From assembly GCF_023156385.1 (NCBI RefSeq), contig NZ_JAKZAK010000022.1, forward strand, positions 1 through 64,000: a stretch of DNA of 64,000 nt, read 5' to 3'. Origin of the DNA: Marinobacter xestospongiae. GTDB lineage: Bacteria; Pseudomonadota; Gammaproteobacteria; Pseudomonadales; Oleiphilaceae. The notes beneath the pieces were generated by a model, which had not been told where the DNA came from, did not search any database, and saw only the letters and a list, made by a program, of their open reading frames with translations. The position numbers and the translations under genes were made by a program. Shown here in pieces: positions 41,553-49,331 of this stretch. Each line of letters opens with the position of its first letter. The first letter of the stretch is position 1.

Positions 41553-42653
41553 TTACCCCGGCATTCCGCCTCTGGCGGGGGCCGGGGTTCCCTCCTCATC
41601 CCAGGTCGGTGGCTGATCGCCCCACAACTGCACCTGGAACCCCAGGTCATCGGCCTGGTCCTGAATCTCCGCCAATGACAGCCGTGCCACGCACGGGCCC
41701 GCGCCGCTGGGCCAGTGGCCCCGTTGCAGCCAGCGTCGGGCCAGCAGCAGTGCCGGCAGGATGGCCAGGTCGACGTTGTCTCCGGTTGCCATGGTCAGTT
41801 GCCAGCACAGGGTCTGGCGCCGGTTACGCCGGTCGGTGCCGGTCATGACCACCTGCAGGGCGGCGGGGTCGGCGCCTGGCTGGGTGGTGAGCGACGGCGC
41901 CGGTGCGGGAATCGCCGGCAGTTTCTGGCACGGTGCCGCCAGCGAGCGCAGCCGGGCCATGGCCATCGCCGGCAGCCGACGCCAGTTGCGGGGCACCGCG
42001 ACCTGCAGCTGTACCCGTTCACTGATCTCGCAGGCGCCGGGCAACAGCACCTGATCGGCGGCATCGGCGGCGATGGTCCAGTGATGCCCCACCGCGCCCC
42101 CGAAGTCCCAGCGGCAGGGCAGGCGGGTGGCCAGCGGGTAACGGATTCCCACCTGACGGCCAGGGGCCAGCGCCAGGTCCACCGACGCCAGGGTGGCAAA
42201 ATCGTCACGATAGTGGCTTACCACCGCCGAGGTCAGACCGGGCGCGGCGGTGGCACCGCTGATCAGCAACACGCCGGCCTGCTGCGCCGATTGGTTGAGC
42301 TGGGCCAGGTTACAGACATGGCGCCGCTCGGTGGCAGTGTCCAGATAATGGGCGCCTACCCGCAGGCAGGCCTCGGCCACCCGCAGGCGGCCACTGCGGA
42401 AGGGGCCATCGGCGTCGATGACCAGATCCGGTGCCAGCGCCTGCAGGCGGCTGCTGAAATCGCTTTGCTCCGGTGCCAGCAGGGAGGTGCTGAGCTGGGC
42501 CCGCGCCTGCGGGCTGAGCCGGCTGGCCAGGGCCGTGGTGGCGGCCTGACTGGCACCGGCGACCACCAGGTCCAGACCGGCCTGTTGGCTGAGATGGTGA
42601 CAGAGGCGGGTGCCAAGCGGGCCATACCCGCCTACAACGACTACTCGCTTCAT
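41553..42653 (-). CDS. Saccharopine dehydrogenase-like NAD(P)-binding protein
   Basis: 366 residues. A Rossmann fold opens with VVVVGGYGPLGTRLCHHLSQQ; VIDADGPFRSGRLRVAEACLRVGAHYLDTATER is typical of the saccharopine-dehydrogenase-like superfamily, and the C-terminal half is the variable substrate domain. The actual substrate is unknown. It converges with the BCCT gene with only five bases between. Confidence 0.75.
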   Translation of the reverse strand: MKRVVVVGGYGPLGTRLCHHLSQQAGLDLVVAGASQAATTALASRLSPQARAQLSTSLLAPEQSDFSSRLQALAPDLVIDADGPFRSGRLRVAEACLRVGAHYLDTATERRHVCNLAQLNQSAQQAGVLLISGATAAPGLTSAVVSHYRDDFATLASVDLALAPGRQVGIRYPLATRLPCRWDFGGAVGHHWTIAADAADQVLLPGACEISERVQLQVAVPRNWRRLPAMAMARLRSLAAPCQKLPAIPAPAPSLTTQPGADPAALQVVMTGTDRRNRRQTLCWQLTMATGDNVDLAILPALLLARRWLQRGHWPSGAGPCVARLSLAEIQDQADDLGFQVQLWGDQPPTWDEEGTPAPARGGMPG

Positions 42654-42778
42654 CCTGATTCCCCGAGTCCTTGGGTCGATACGGAGGCGGATTATAGCGG
42701 ATGGGCGGTGGTCGGCGGCAGGTTGCCAGAAGCGTCACATCGTCCGAATGTGACGACGTTATCGCCCGCCGGGTCGAC

Positions 42779-43390
42779 TCAGTGGCCGAACACCGGCAGG
42801 TAGACGTGCTGGTAGCCGATGGTGACGGCGACGTACAGCAGCAGGCTGGCCATCAGCCGGTTGAACCAGACCAAGTAGCGGGGGTTGGCGATGCGGCGGC
42901 CGACGGCGTCGCCCAGCAGGGCGTACACGCTGGGTGCGCCGAACGCCAGCACCGTGAGCGCGGCCACCCAGGGCAGGATGGCCAGCCCCTCCAGTCCGGC
43001 AGCGGGAAACTGAATGGTGGCAATGGGCAGGGTGGCGACTAGGCCCTTGGGGTTGAGCAATTGCATCACCAGCCCGGAGCGGAAATCCAGAGTGACGCCG
43101 TTACCGGCGTCGGGCTCATTCAGCGACGGTTTGGCCCTGACTAGCGCCTGCGCCAGATACAGGATGTAGAGGCAGCCGAGGGCACCGACCACCGACAGCA
43201 GCGGCCCCTGCACCAGCTGGCTGCCGAGCAGACCAAACACCAGCAGAAGCAGCAGCATGGCGCAGGCCACCCCGGTGAAGAACCCCAGGGACTGCCGCAA
43301 TCGGCCCTGCAGGCCGGAATTGAGGCTGAGCAGGTTGACGGGGCCAGGGGTGTACATCACCCCGAACGCGTAGGCGAAGGTCTCGATCAT
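42779..43390 (-). CDS. LysE-family exporter
   Basis: 203 residues, about six helices. FGVMYTPGPVNLLSLNSGLQGRLRQSLGFFTG is the N-terminal signature and GLVMQLLNPKGLVATLP the central Asn-Pro-Lys motif. Start at 43390 by homology. It lies 60 bases downstream of an AraC regulator on the same strand, so the two may be co-transcribed. Confidence 0.84.
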   Translation of the reverse strand: MIETFAYAFGVMYTPGPVNLLSLNSGLQGRLRQSLGFFTGVACAMLLLLLVFGLLGSQLVQGPLLSVVGALGCLYILYLAQALVRAKPSLNEPDAGNGVTLDFRSGLVMQLLNPKGLVATLPIATIQFPAAGLEGLAILPWVAALTVLAFGAPSVYALLGDAVGRRIANPRYLVWFNRLMASLLLYVAVTIGYQHVYLPVFGH

Positions 43391-43449
43391 CGGATATCTT
43401 CCTGGTGTTGCGGGCGGACTGTTCCGGGTGGAGTGTTGCAAGGCCGGGT

Positions 43450-44307
43450 TCAGGCGCAGACGCTGGCCTGGTACTGGCGCGGGGTCATGCCGTAGATGCG
43501 TTTGAAACGCCGGTTCAGGTGGCTGAGGTCGGCGAAGCCGTAACGGAACGCCACCTCGTTGGCGGCCTGTCCCGCCTCCAGATCATTGCGGGCGGCGTTG
43601 ATGCGGCAGTTGAGTACGTACTGGTGCGGGGTGATGCCAAACTGGCGCCGGAACAGACGCAGGAAGTGGTACTTCGACAGGTGCACCGCGTCGCTGATGT
43701 CCTCCAGTGCCAGGTCGTCGTCCAGATGGGCATGGATGTAGTCCCGTGCCCGCAGCAGCAGGGTGTCGACCCGGGGGCTCACCGCGTTGGCCTGGTAACG
43801 GCCCAGGCGCTGGGCCACCCGGGCAGCCAGCTGGTACAGCGCGTGTTCCTGATCCAGCTGGCTGCCGCCGCCGGCGTTTACCAGCTCTGCCAGCTGCAGG
43901 ATCACCTGACGCAGGGGCGCGTCTGCCAGCAGGGTTTCCCGTAGCCGCAGGCTGCCGTTGTGGGCCTGGCCGGCCGCTTCCGCCAGCAGCGGATCGAGAC
44001 GGTCGGGGTGGATATAGACCATCACGTAGTTCAGCGGATCGGCGCCGCCGGACTCGCCATCGTGCACATCGCCGGCGTGAAAATGGATGATCTGGCCGGG
44101 CGTACTGCGGTGAAAATGACCGCCGCTGAAAAAGTCCTGACGACCGCTGAGAGTGACGCCGAAGGCATGTTCCTCGTGGGCGTGGCGATCATAGCGAAAG
44201 TCGCTCATGGCGGCCTGCAGTACCGTCAGCTCCGGTATGTGGCTACTCTTGTTGAACTGGAATTGGCTGCGCTGTTCCACGACGGTCTCCGCTGTGACGC
44301 CCCTCAT
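43450..44307 (-). CDS. AraC-family regulator (cupin type)
   Basis: About 285 residues: an N-terminal cupin with YDRHAHEEHAFGVTLSGRQDFFSGG and IIHFHAGDVHDGESG, and C-terminal HTHs (LALEDISDAVHLSKYHFLRLFRRQFGITPHQYV, EVAFRYGFADLSHLNRRFKRIYGMTP). The start is uncertain: ATG 44307 has no ribosome site, while a GTG at 44280 sits five bases after GGAGA. It is flanked by two LysE exporters, one on each side, and probably controls both. Confidence 0.84.
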   Translation of the reverse strand: MRGVTAETVVEQRSQFQFNKSSHIPELTVLQAAMSDFRYDRHAHEEHAFGVTLSGRQDFFSGGHFHRSTPGQIIHFHAGDVHDGESGGADPLNYVMVYIHPDRLDPLLAEAAGQAHNGSLRLRETLLADAPLRQVILQLAELVNAGGGSQLDQEHALYQLAARVAQRLGRYQANAVSPRVDTLLLRARDYIHAHLDDDLALEDISDAVHLSKYHFLRLFRRQFGITPHQYVLNCRINAARNDLEAGQAANEVAFRYGFADLSHLNRRFKRIYGMTPRQYQASVCA

Positions 44308-44394
44308 CGTGCCGGGGGTCAGGTTCGGACACACTGTAGCCAGATTTGCCGTGGAACGCTTGGACAAAATTGCTCGTCTGCGCCGGAGGATACC

Positions 44395-45003
44395 GTGAGC
44401 CTGATGGACTGTGTCAGCCTGTTTGCCGTGCTAGTGGCGTTGGCGGCCCTGCCTTCCACCAGTGTGGTGCTGGTGGTGAGCCGGGCAGCCGAGGGCGGCC
44501 TGCGGGCCGGAGCCGCGGTGACGGCGGGCATTGTGCTGGGGGACCTGGTGTTCGTCGCTCTGGCCCTGGGGGGCATGGCGGTGCTGGCGCAGACCCTCGG
44601 GGGGCTGTTCCTTGTGGTGCGCTGGCTGGCGGGATTGTGGCTGATCTGGCTCGGTATCCAGCTGTGGCGCCGGCCGTCGGCGGACCCGGCGCCGGTATCG
44701 CCGCCATCACGGCGGGGGCTTGCCGGCGGTGTCCTGGCCGGTTTGGCGCTGACGCTGGCGGACCTCAAGGCGATTGTGTTCTACGCCAGCCTGCTGCCGC
44801 TGTTCGTCGACCTGGCCCAGCTGACCCCGCGTGACCTGGTGCTGGTGGTGGTGATCGACATCGTGGCGGTGGGTGGGGTCAAACTGATCTACGCCTCGGC
44901 GGCCCTTCGAATCGCCCGTCGTCTGGGGCCCAAACCCGGGCTGCGGCGGGTTGCCGCCGGTGCCATGGTCACTGCCGGCGGCTGGTTGCTGGTGCGGTCC
45001 TAG
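44395..45003 (+). CDS. LysE-family exporter
   Basis: 202 residues with about six helices. LAALPSTSVVLVVSRAAEGGLRAGAAVTAGIVLGDLVFVALAL is the N-terminal half and GLALTLADLKAIVFYASLLPLF the central motif, where the usual Asn-Pro-Lys is Ala-Asp-Leu-Lys. GTG 44395 is preferred because GGAGGA lies four bases upstream. Divergent from the AraC gene. Confidence 0.82.
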   Translation: MSLMDCVSLFAVLVALAALPSTSVVLVVSRAAEGGLRAGAAVTAGIVLGDLVFVALALGGMAVLAQTLGGLFLVVRWLAGLWLIWLGIQLWRRPSADPAPVSPPSRRGLAGGVLAGLALTLADLKAIVFYASLLPLFVDLAQLTPRDLVLVVVIDIVAVGGVKLIYASAALRIARRLGPKPGLRRVAAGAMVTAGGWLLVRS

Positions 45004-45040
45004 GGCCGCGGCGACGAATCAATCGGATGGGATACCCGTG

Positions 45041-45514
45041 TTAGAACCAGCGCTGAGGGTAGGGCTGGTGCGACACCCAGCGGTGGTAGCCGTAGCCGAA
45101 GGCAACGATGGTCACCGCGCCCAGGGCCACCGGTGTGAGCAGGAAGTGCCAGTCCTCCCCCGCTAGCATGATCAACAGCGGATTGGCGCCAGCCGGCGGG
45201 TGGGTGGTGTCGGTCAGCAGCATCACCGTGACCGCCAGGCCGACCGCCAGACCCAGCGACCAGGGCGTCAGCCCGAGCAGATCGGCCACCGCAAGGCCAA
45301 TGGCGGCGGTGAGCACGTGGCCCAGCACGATGTTGCGGGGCTGCGCCAGCGGGCTGGCGGGCAGGCCGAACAGGATCACCATGGTGGCGCCAAACGGTGC
45401 CATCAGCCACAGCGCGCTGTCCAGATTGCTGAGGCTGCTGAGCAGGGTAATGCAGACCGCGGCGCCGAGGCCGGCGATCAGGGGCGTTTTGCTGGTGGTC
45501 AGTGACAGGTTCAT
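45041..45514 (-). CDS. HPP-family membrane protein
   Basis: 157 residues with four helices. SALWLMAPFGATMVILFGLPASPLAQPRNIVLGH and the eponymous LLTDTTHPPAGANPLL define the HPP family, some members of which move nitrite or other anions. C-terminal GYGYHRWVSHQPYPQRWF. Start at 45514 by homology. Divergent from a TetR-type gene with two operators between, so it is probably repressed by that protein. Confidence 0.85.
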   Translation of the reverse strand: MNLSLTTSKTPLIAGLGAAVCITLLSSLSNLDSALWLMAPFGATMVILFGLPASPLAQPRNIVLGHVLTAAIGLAVADLLGLTPWSLGLAVGLAVTVMLLTDTTHPPAGANPLLIMLAGEDWHFLLTPVALGAVTIVAFGYGYHRWVSHQPYPQRWF

Positions 45515-45565
45515 AACGGGATACTCCGGGTGGTTTGGGGAGTGAGCGTGTTGGCTCACGCAAAG

Positions 45566-45609
45566 GTAGACCGGTCTGTCTACTTTCTAGGGTAGACAGG
45601 TCTGTCTCC
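45566..45609 (+). promoter_or_regulatory. Twin TetR-type operators
   Basis: GTAGACCGGTCTGTCTAC (45566-45583) and GTAGACAGGTCTGTCTCC (45592-45609) are near-identical palindromic 18-mers spaced 26 bases apart, between HPP and TetR genes. Two turns of helix and a half between them allow two repressor dimers to bind. Confidence 0.75.
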
Positions 45610-45661
45610 CTGTGTCAATCTGGCCGTCACCGTTCAGAGCCGCCACTATGGAAACCGCAAC

Positions 45662-46252
45662 ATGGACAAGCGCCAACACCTGGTAACCACCGCCTTCGAG
45701 CTGTTCTATCGCGAAGGGGTTCACGCGGTGGGCATCAACCGCGTGCTGGAAGCCGCCGGGGTGGCGAAGAAAACCCTGTACCACCACTTCGACAGCAAGG
45801 AAGCGCTGGTGGCCGCGGTGGTTGAGTATCGCGATGGCTGCTACCGGGACTGGCTATTGGCACGGATGGCGCGCGCCGGCACGGGCCAGCGTGCGCTGGC
45901 CGGGCTGTTCGCGGCGCTGGACGACTGGTTCAACGATCGTGATCCGGCCATTCGGCCATTCCACGGCTGCTTTTTTATCAATGTCAGCGCCGAGTACGGC
46001 GATCCGGCTCATCCCATTCACCAGTTGTGCGCCGACCACAAACGCGCCATTGCCGCGCAGGTCACCGGGGTGATGGCGCAGATCACCGATGACCCGGAGC
46101 AGCAGCAGCGGCTGGCCCAGGCGGTGCTGTTGCTGAAGGAGGGTTGTATCGTCCAGGCTCACGTCTGCGGTGATCGCAGCGCCGCGGTGCGGGCGGGAGA
46201 GCTGCTGACGGCGCTGTTGCGGGAGGCCGGTCTGGCCGCTGAGCCGGCATAG
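45662..46252 (+). CDS. TetR/AcrR-family repressor
   Basis: 196 residues. HTH at the N-terminus (FYREGVHAVGINRVLEAAGVAKKTLYHHFDSKEALV), then the ligand-binding part with PFHGCFFINVSAEYGD. Such proteins with the GCFF motif often respond to electrophiles or antimicrobials. It probably represses itself and the divergent HPP gene through the twin operators. Confidence 0.87.
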   Translation: MDKRQHLVTTAFELFYREGVHAVGINRVLEAAGVAKKTLYHHFDSKEALVAAVVEYRDGCYRDWLLARMARAGTGQRALAGLFAALDDWFNDRDPAIRPFHGCFFINVSAEYGDPAHPIHQLCADHKRAIAAQVTGVMAQITDDPEQQQRLAQAVLLLKEGCIVQAHVCGDRSAAVRAGELLTALLREAGLAAEPA

Positions 46253-46311
46253 GGGATTACCGAAGCGACACTACCGGTGTGAAGGGGCCAGGCGTAATTT
46301 TGGTAGCTTGC

Positions 46312-46336
46312 AAATCAAATCAAGTCAAATCAAATC
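46312..46336 (+). repeat. Pentanucleotide tandem repeat in a 5' leader
   Basis: Five tandem copies of AAATC (the middle one AAGTC), 24 bases before a start codon and just before its ribosome site. Such short repeats can vary in number by slippage. Confidence 0.7.
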
Positions 46337-46359
46337 AGAGCCAAGCCAAGGAGCACGCC

Positions 46360-46686
46360 ATGTCCAATGACAGTCCGCAGCACACCGATACCCTGGGCAG
46401 CATCAACCGCCAGATCGTGGCGGACGGCGAAGACCTGCCGGCGGTCCAGTTGCGGGATGGCAGCCGGGTCCAGACCGGCACCGTGGCCGCCATGCTGCAG
46501 AACGTTGAGCGTTACAATCGCGGCGAGCGGGGGGAGGTGGAAACCGCCCTCTCGGTGGCCGTACCCACGTTGATCAAGGTGGGCCTGTTCGAACTGTTTT
46601 CACCGCAGGAATGGATGGCCGGGGACAACCCCGGACGCCGGTTTGTGGGTGAGCAGGCGCTGGCCTGGCTTGCGGAGCAGAACTGA
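46360..46686 (+). CDS. Conserved hypothetical protein
   Basis: A 108-residue soluble protein: INRQIVADGEDLPAVQLRDGSRVQTGTVAAMLQNVERYN, then VPTLIKVGLFELFSPQEWMAGDNPGRRFVGEQALAWL. Relatives occur in several Proteobacteria without known role. AAGGAG precedes the ATG, and a pentanucleotide repeat lies in the leader. It is eight bases from the following lipoprotein gene. Confidence 0.65.
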   Translation: MSNDSPQHTDTLGSINRQIVADGEDLPAVQLRDGSRVQTGTVAAMLQNVERYNRGERGEVETALSVAVPTLIKVGLFELFSPQEWMAGDNPGRRFVGEQALAWLAEQN

Positions 46687-46694
46687 GGATTACC

Positions 46695-47531
46695 ATGATC
46701 AAGGCGCTTCGTTGCCTGCTGTTGATACCGCTGCTGTGGCTGGCGGGCTGTTCGCCCGCCGCCGAGGTACCGGCGCTGCGGCTGAGTGAGGATGAACTGG
46801 CCTGGGTCGGGGCCCAGATCTTCCGCAACGAATGCGCCAGCCGTCCCCGGTGCCTGGTGCACTGGAACGAAGGGGAGGCGTTTCCGTCGCTGGGGATCGG
46901 CCATTTCATCTGGTACCCGAGCGCGGTGGACGACCGCTTTGTGGAGAGTTTCCCGGAACTGGTTGCCTTCATGACCGAGCGCGGCGTGACGCTGCCCACC
47001 TGGCTGGCGGAGCTGTCGCCTCTGGACGCGCCCTGGCCGGATCGGGCCAGTTTCCTGGCCCAGGCTGACAGCCCCAGGGTGGTTGCCCTGCGGGACTTCC
47101 TGCAGCAGCATCAGGGGGTACAGGCGGAGTTCATTTTTGCCCGCGCCCAGACCGCGCTGACGCGGGTGCTGGCAGCGGCGCCGGAGTCCCAGCGTGACGA
47201 GATCGCGGAACAGCTGGCGGCTCTCAGCGCCACACCGGGCGGCGTCTATGCCTTGCTCGATTACGTCAATTTCAAGGGTGAGGGTCTGGCGGCCGGTGAG
47301 CGCTACCAGAGCCAGGGCTGGGGACTGTTACAGGTACTGCAGCAGATGACGGCCACTGAGGGGGCCACCGCCCTGGCACGTTTCCGCGATGCCGCCGCTG
47401 CGGTGTTGACCCGCCGTGCCGAGCTGGCACCCCGGGCGATTGAGCGGCAGCGCTGGTTGCCGGGCTGGCTGCGGCGGTTGCAAAGCTATCGGGAGCCGGC
47501 CATGCTCGGAGACGATAACGCCCAATCCTGA
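46695..47531 (+). CDS. Lipoprotein of unknown function
   Basis: 278 residues. Lipoprotein signal LRCLLLIPLLWLAGC (lipobox LAGC). The mature part has FRNECASRPRCLVHWNEGEAFPSLGIGHFIWYP and a long helical domain. The E-x-F-x-S-L-G-I-G-H pattern loosely recalls lysozyme-like glycosidases, where a Glu and a nearby Gly-rich turn form the active site; this is a guess. It lies between a hypothetical gene and an NlpC/P60 cell-wall hydrolase, consistent with a cell-envelope role. Confidence 0.65.
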   Translation: MIKALRCLLLIPLLWLAGCSPAAEVPALRLSEDELAWVGAQIFRNECASRPRCLVHWNEGEAFPSLGIGHFIWYPSAVDDRFVESFPELVAFMTERGVTLPTWLAELSPLDAPWPDRASFLAQADSPRVVALRDFLQQHQGVQAEFIFARAQTALTRVLAAAPESQRDEIAEQLAALSATPGGVYALLDYVNFKGEGLAAGERYQSQGWGLLQVLQQMTATEGATALARFRDAAAAVLTRRAELAPRAIERQRWLPGWLRRLQSYREPAMLGDDNAQS

Positions 47532-47551
47532 CCCGACGGGACACCCACTTC

Positions 47552-48073
47552 ATGACCCAGCCAGCACCCCACTCAACGCCCGGCCCGACCGGCTGGTGGC
47601 GCGCCCTGCCTCTGGCGGCCCTGCTGGTGCTTGCCGGTTGCGCCAGTACCCCTGGCCCAGCGCCGCTGGCACCTCCTTCACTGTTGCCCCTGCCGGCCGC
47701 TTCAACGGATGGCCAGAGCCGGTTGCAGCAGGTCTTCGAGCACTACCAGGGCACGCCTTACCGGTATGGTGGCACCGATGGCGGAGGCTTTGACTGTTCC
47801 GGGTTCATTCGTACCGCCTACCGTGAGGCGCTGGGGCAGGTGCTGCCACGGACCACCGGGCAGATGCTGGCGGCGGGGGCCGCGGTGCCGCCGGGCCAGG
47901 TCCGGCCCGGGGATGTGGTGTTCTTTCGACTGCAGGGCAAGGAGCGCCACGCCGGTATTTACCTGGGGCAGGGGCGCTTCATTCACGCCTCCACCTCCGT
48001 CGGCGTAACCGCTTCGCGGCTGGACCAGGGCTACTGGCGGCCGCGCTTCAGCCAGGTCCGGCGCTTTCGTTAG
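47552..48073 (+). CDS. NlpC/P60-family cell-wall endopeptidase (lipoprotein)
   Basis: 173 residues. Lipoprotein signal LPLAALLVLAGCAST, a Pro-rich linker, then an NlpC/P60 domain: HYQGTPYRYGGTDGGGFDCSGFIRTAYREA with catalytic Cys, RHAGIYLGQGRFIHAST with the two histidines. It should cut peptide bonds in peptidoglycan stems, like Spr/MepS. Converges with and overlaps by four bases the deacetylase-like gene. Confidence 0.88.
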   Translation: MTQPAPHSTPGPTGWWRALPLAALLVLAGCASTPGPAPLAPPSLLPLPAASTDGQSRLQQVFEHYQGTPYRYGGTDGGGFDCSGFIRTAYREALGQVLPRTTGQMLAAGAAVPPGQVRPGDVVFFRLQGKERHAGIYLGQGRFIHASTSVGVTASRLDQGYWRPRFSQVRRFR

Positions 48074-49095
48074 CCTTCAAACCCTTTCAACACGTTGACC
48101 ACATTGACGCCTATGGCGTCGACGTCGTAGCCCCCTTCCATGGTAAACAGCGTGGGCAGCCCCAGCTCTGCCAGTCGCTGCCCCAGGGTGAGGTAGTCGC
48201 TGGACTTGAGCTTGAAGAACGAGATCGGGTCTTCCTCGAAGGTGTCCACCCCCAAAGCGATGATCAGGGCGTCCGGAGCATAGTCGACGATGCGCTGGCA
48301 GGCGGTCTCCAGCCCTTCGCGCCAGACCTCGAACGGGGTGTTGGGCGGGTAGGTGATGTTGAGGTTGTAGCCCTCGCCGTCGCCTTCGCCGGTTTCGTCC
48401 TCGAAGCCGAGGAAATGGGGGAATACCAGGTCCGGATCACCGTGCAGGCTGAGGGTCAGCACATCGCTGCGCTGGTAGAAGATGCTCTGGGTGCCGTTAC
48501 CGTGGTGGAAGTCGACGTCGAGAATCGCCACCCGTTTGGCGCCCTGGTCGAGGAATGCCTGGGCGGCAATGCCGGCGTTGTTGAAGAAGCAGTAGCCGCC
48601 AAACAGTTCCTCGGCGGCATGGTGTCCCGGCGGCCGGCACAGTGCGAAGGCGGCACGTTCACCACCGGCCACCAGGGCCTGGGCGGTCAGCGCCACATCC
48701 ACGGCGGCGCGGGCGGCTTCCCAGGTGCCCTCAGTGATCGAGGTTTCGGCGGCAAAGCTGTAGAAACCCAGGCGGCCGTCGATGTCTTTGGGCAGCCGCT
48801 CGCGCATGCCCCGCCCGGACCAGACCGCGGGGATGGCTTCGCCGGGTTTGCCCTCGGCCTGCCAGTCACGCCAGCAATGTTCCAGAAACTCGATGTAGCG
48901 ATCGCTGTGAATCCGTCGGATCGGCGCCAGCCCATGGGACTCGGGTGGCAGCACCTCACCGAGTTGCTGTTCTTTCACCCGGGCGAGGATGGTTTCTGCC
49001 CGGTTGGGGTTCTCATGGGGTGGGATCAGTACCCCGCCGTCCAGTTCGGAGACAGCCGTACGACGGTGGTGCAGGGGCGAATACACGGTTTTCAT
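48070..49095 (-). CDS. Histone-deacetylase-family amidohydrolase (acetylpolyamine type)
   Basis: 341 residues of the arginase/deacetylase fold. The zinc and catalytic motifs are CRPPGHHAAEELFGGYCFFNNAGIAA, ILDVDFHHGNGTQSIFY and LGVDTFEEDPIS, with MEGGYDVDAIG at the end. Bacterial members deacetylate acetylpolyamines or other N-acetyl amines. No operon partner. The N-terminus MKTVYSPLHHRR is typical. Confidence 0.87.
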   Translation of the reverse strand: MKTVYSPLHHRRTAVSELDGGVLIPPHENPNRAETILARVKEQQLGEVLPPESHGLAPIRRIHSDRYIEFLEHCWRDWQAEGKPGEAIPAVWSGRGMRERLPKDIDGRLGFYSFAAETSITEGTWEAARAAVDVALTAQALVAGGERAAFALCRPPGHHAAEELFGGYCFFNNAGIAAQAFLDQGAKRVAILDVDFHHGNGTQSIFYQRSDVLTLSLHGDPDLVFPHFLGFEDETGEGDGEGYNLNITYPPNTPFEVWREGLETACQRIVDYAPDALIIALGVDTFEEDPISFFKLKSSDYLTLGQRLAELGLPTLFTMEGGYDVDAIGVNVVNVLKGFEG

Positions 49096-49331
49096 CGATA
49101 ACGCTTCCGGTTGGCCAAAGGAGCCACTGTCGCACAGCGTCCGGGGTGGCTCAATGGGGCCTTCGTAGGATCAGACGCATGCTTGCCGGTTGCAGGCTAT
49201 CGATTGGCCATGTTAGGCCAAAGATTGCAAAACTATGTGTAAAACCAATGAATTGGCGGGTGGACTAATTGCCTTACTAACATAAGTGTCTAAACTGTAA
49301 CCTCATAATTACGGATAATTATGAGAGTGCT

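Noticed and set aside
46312..46336. CRISPR-like array
   Set aside because: The repeats are five-base units without spacers and there are no cas genes; this is a simple tandem repeat.
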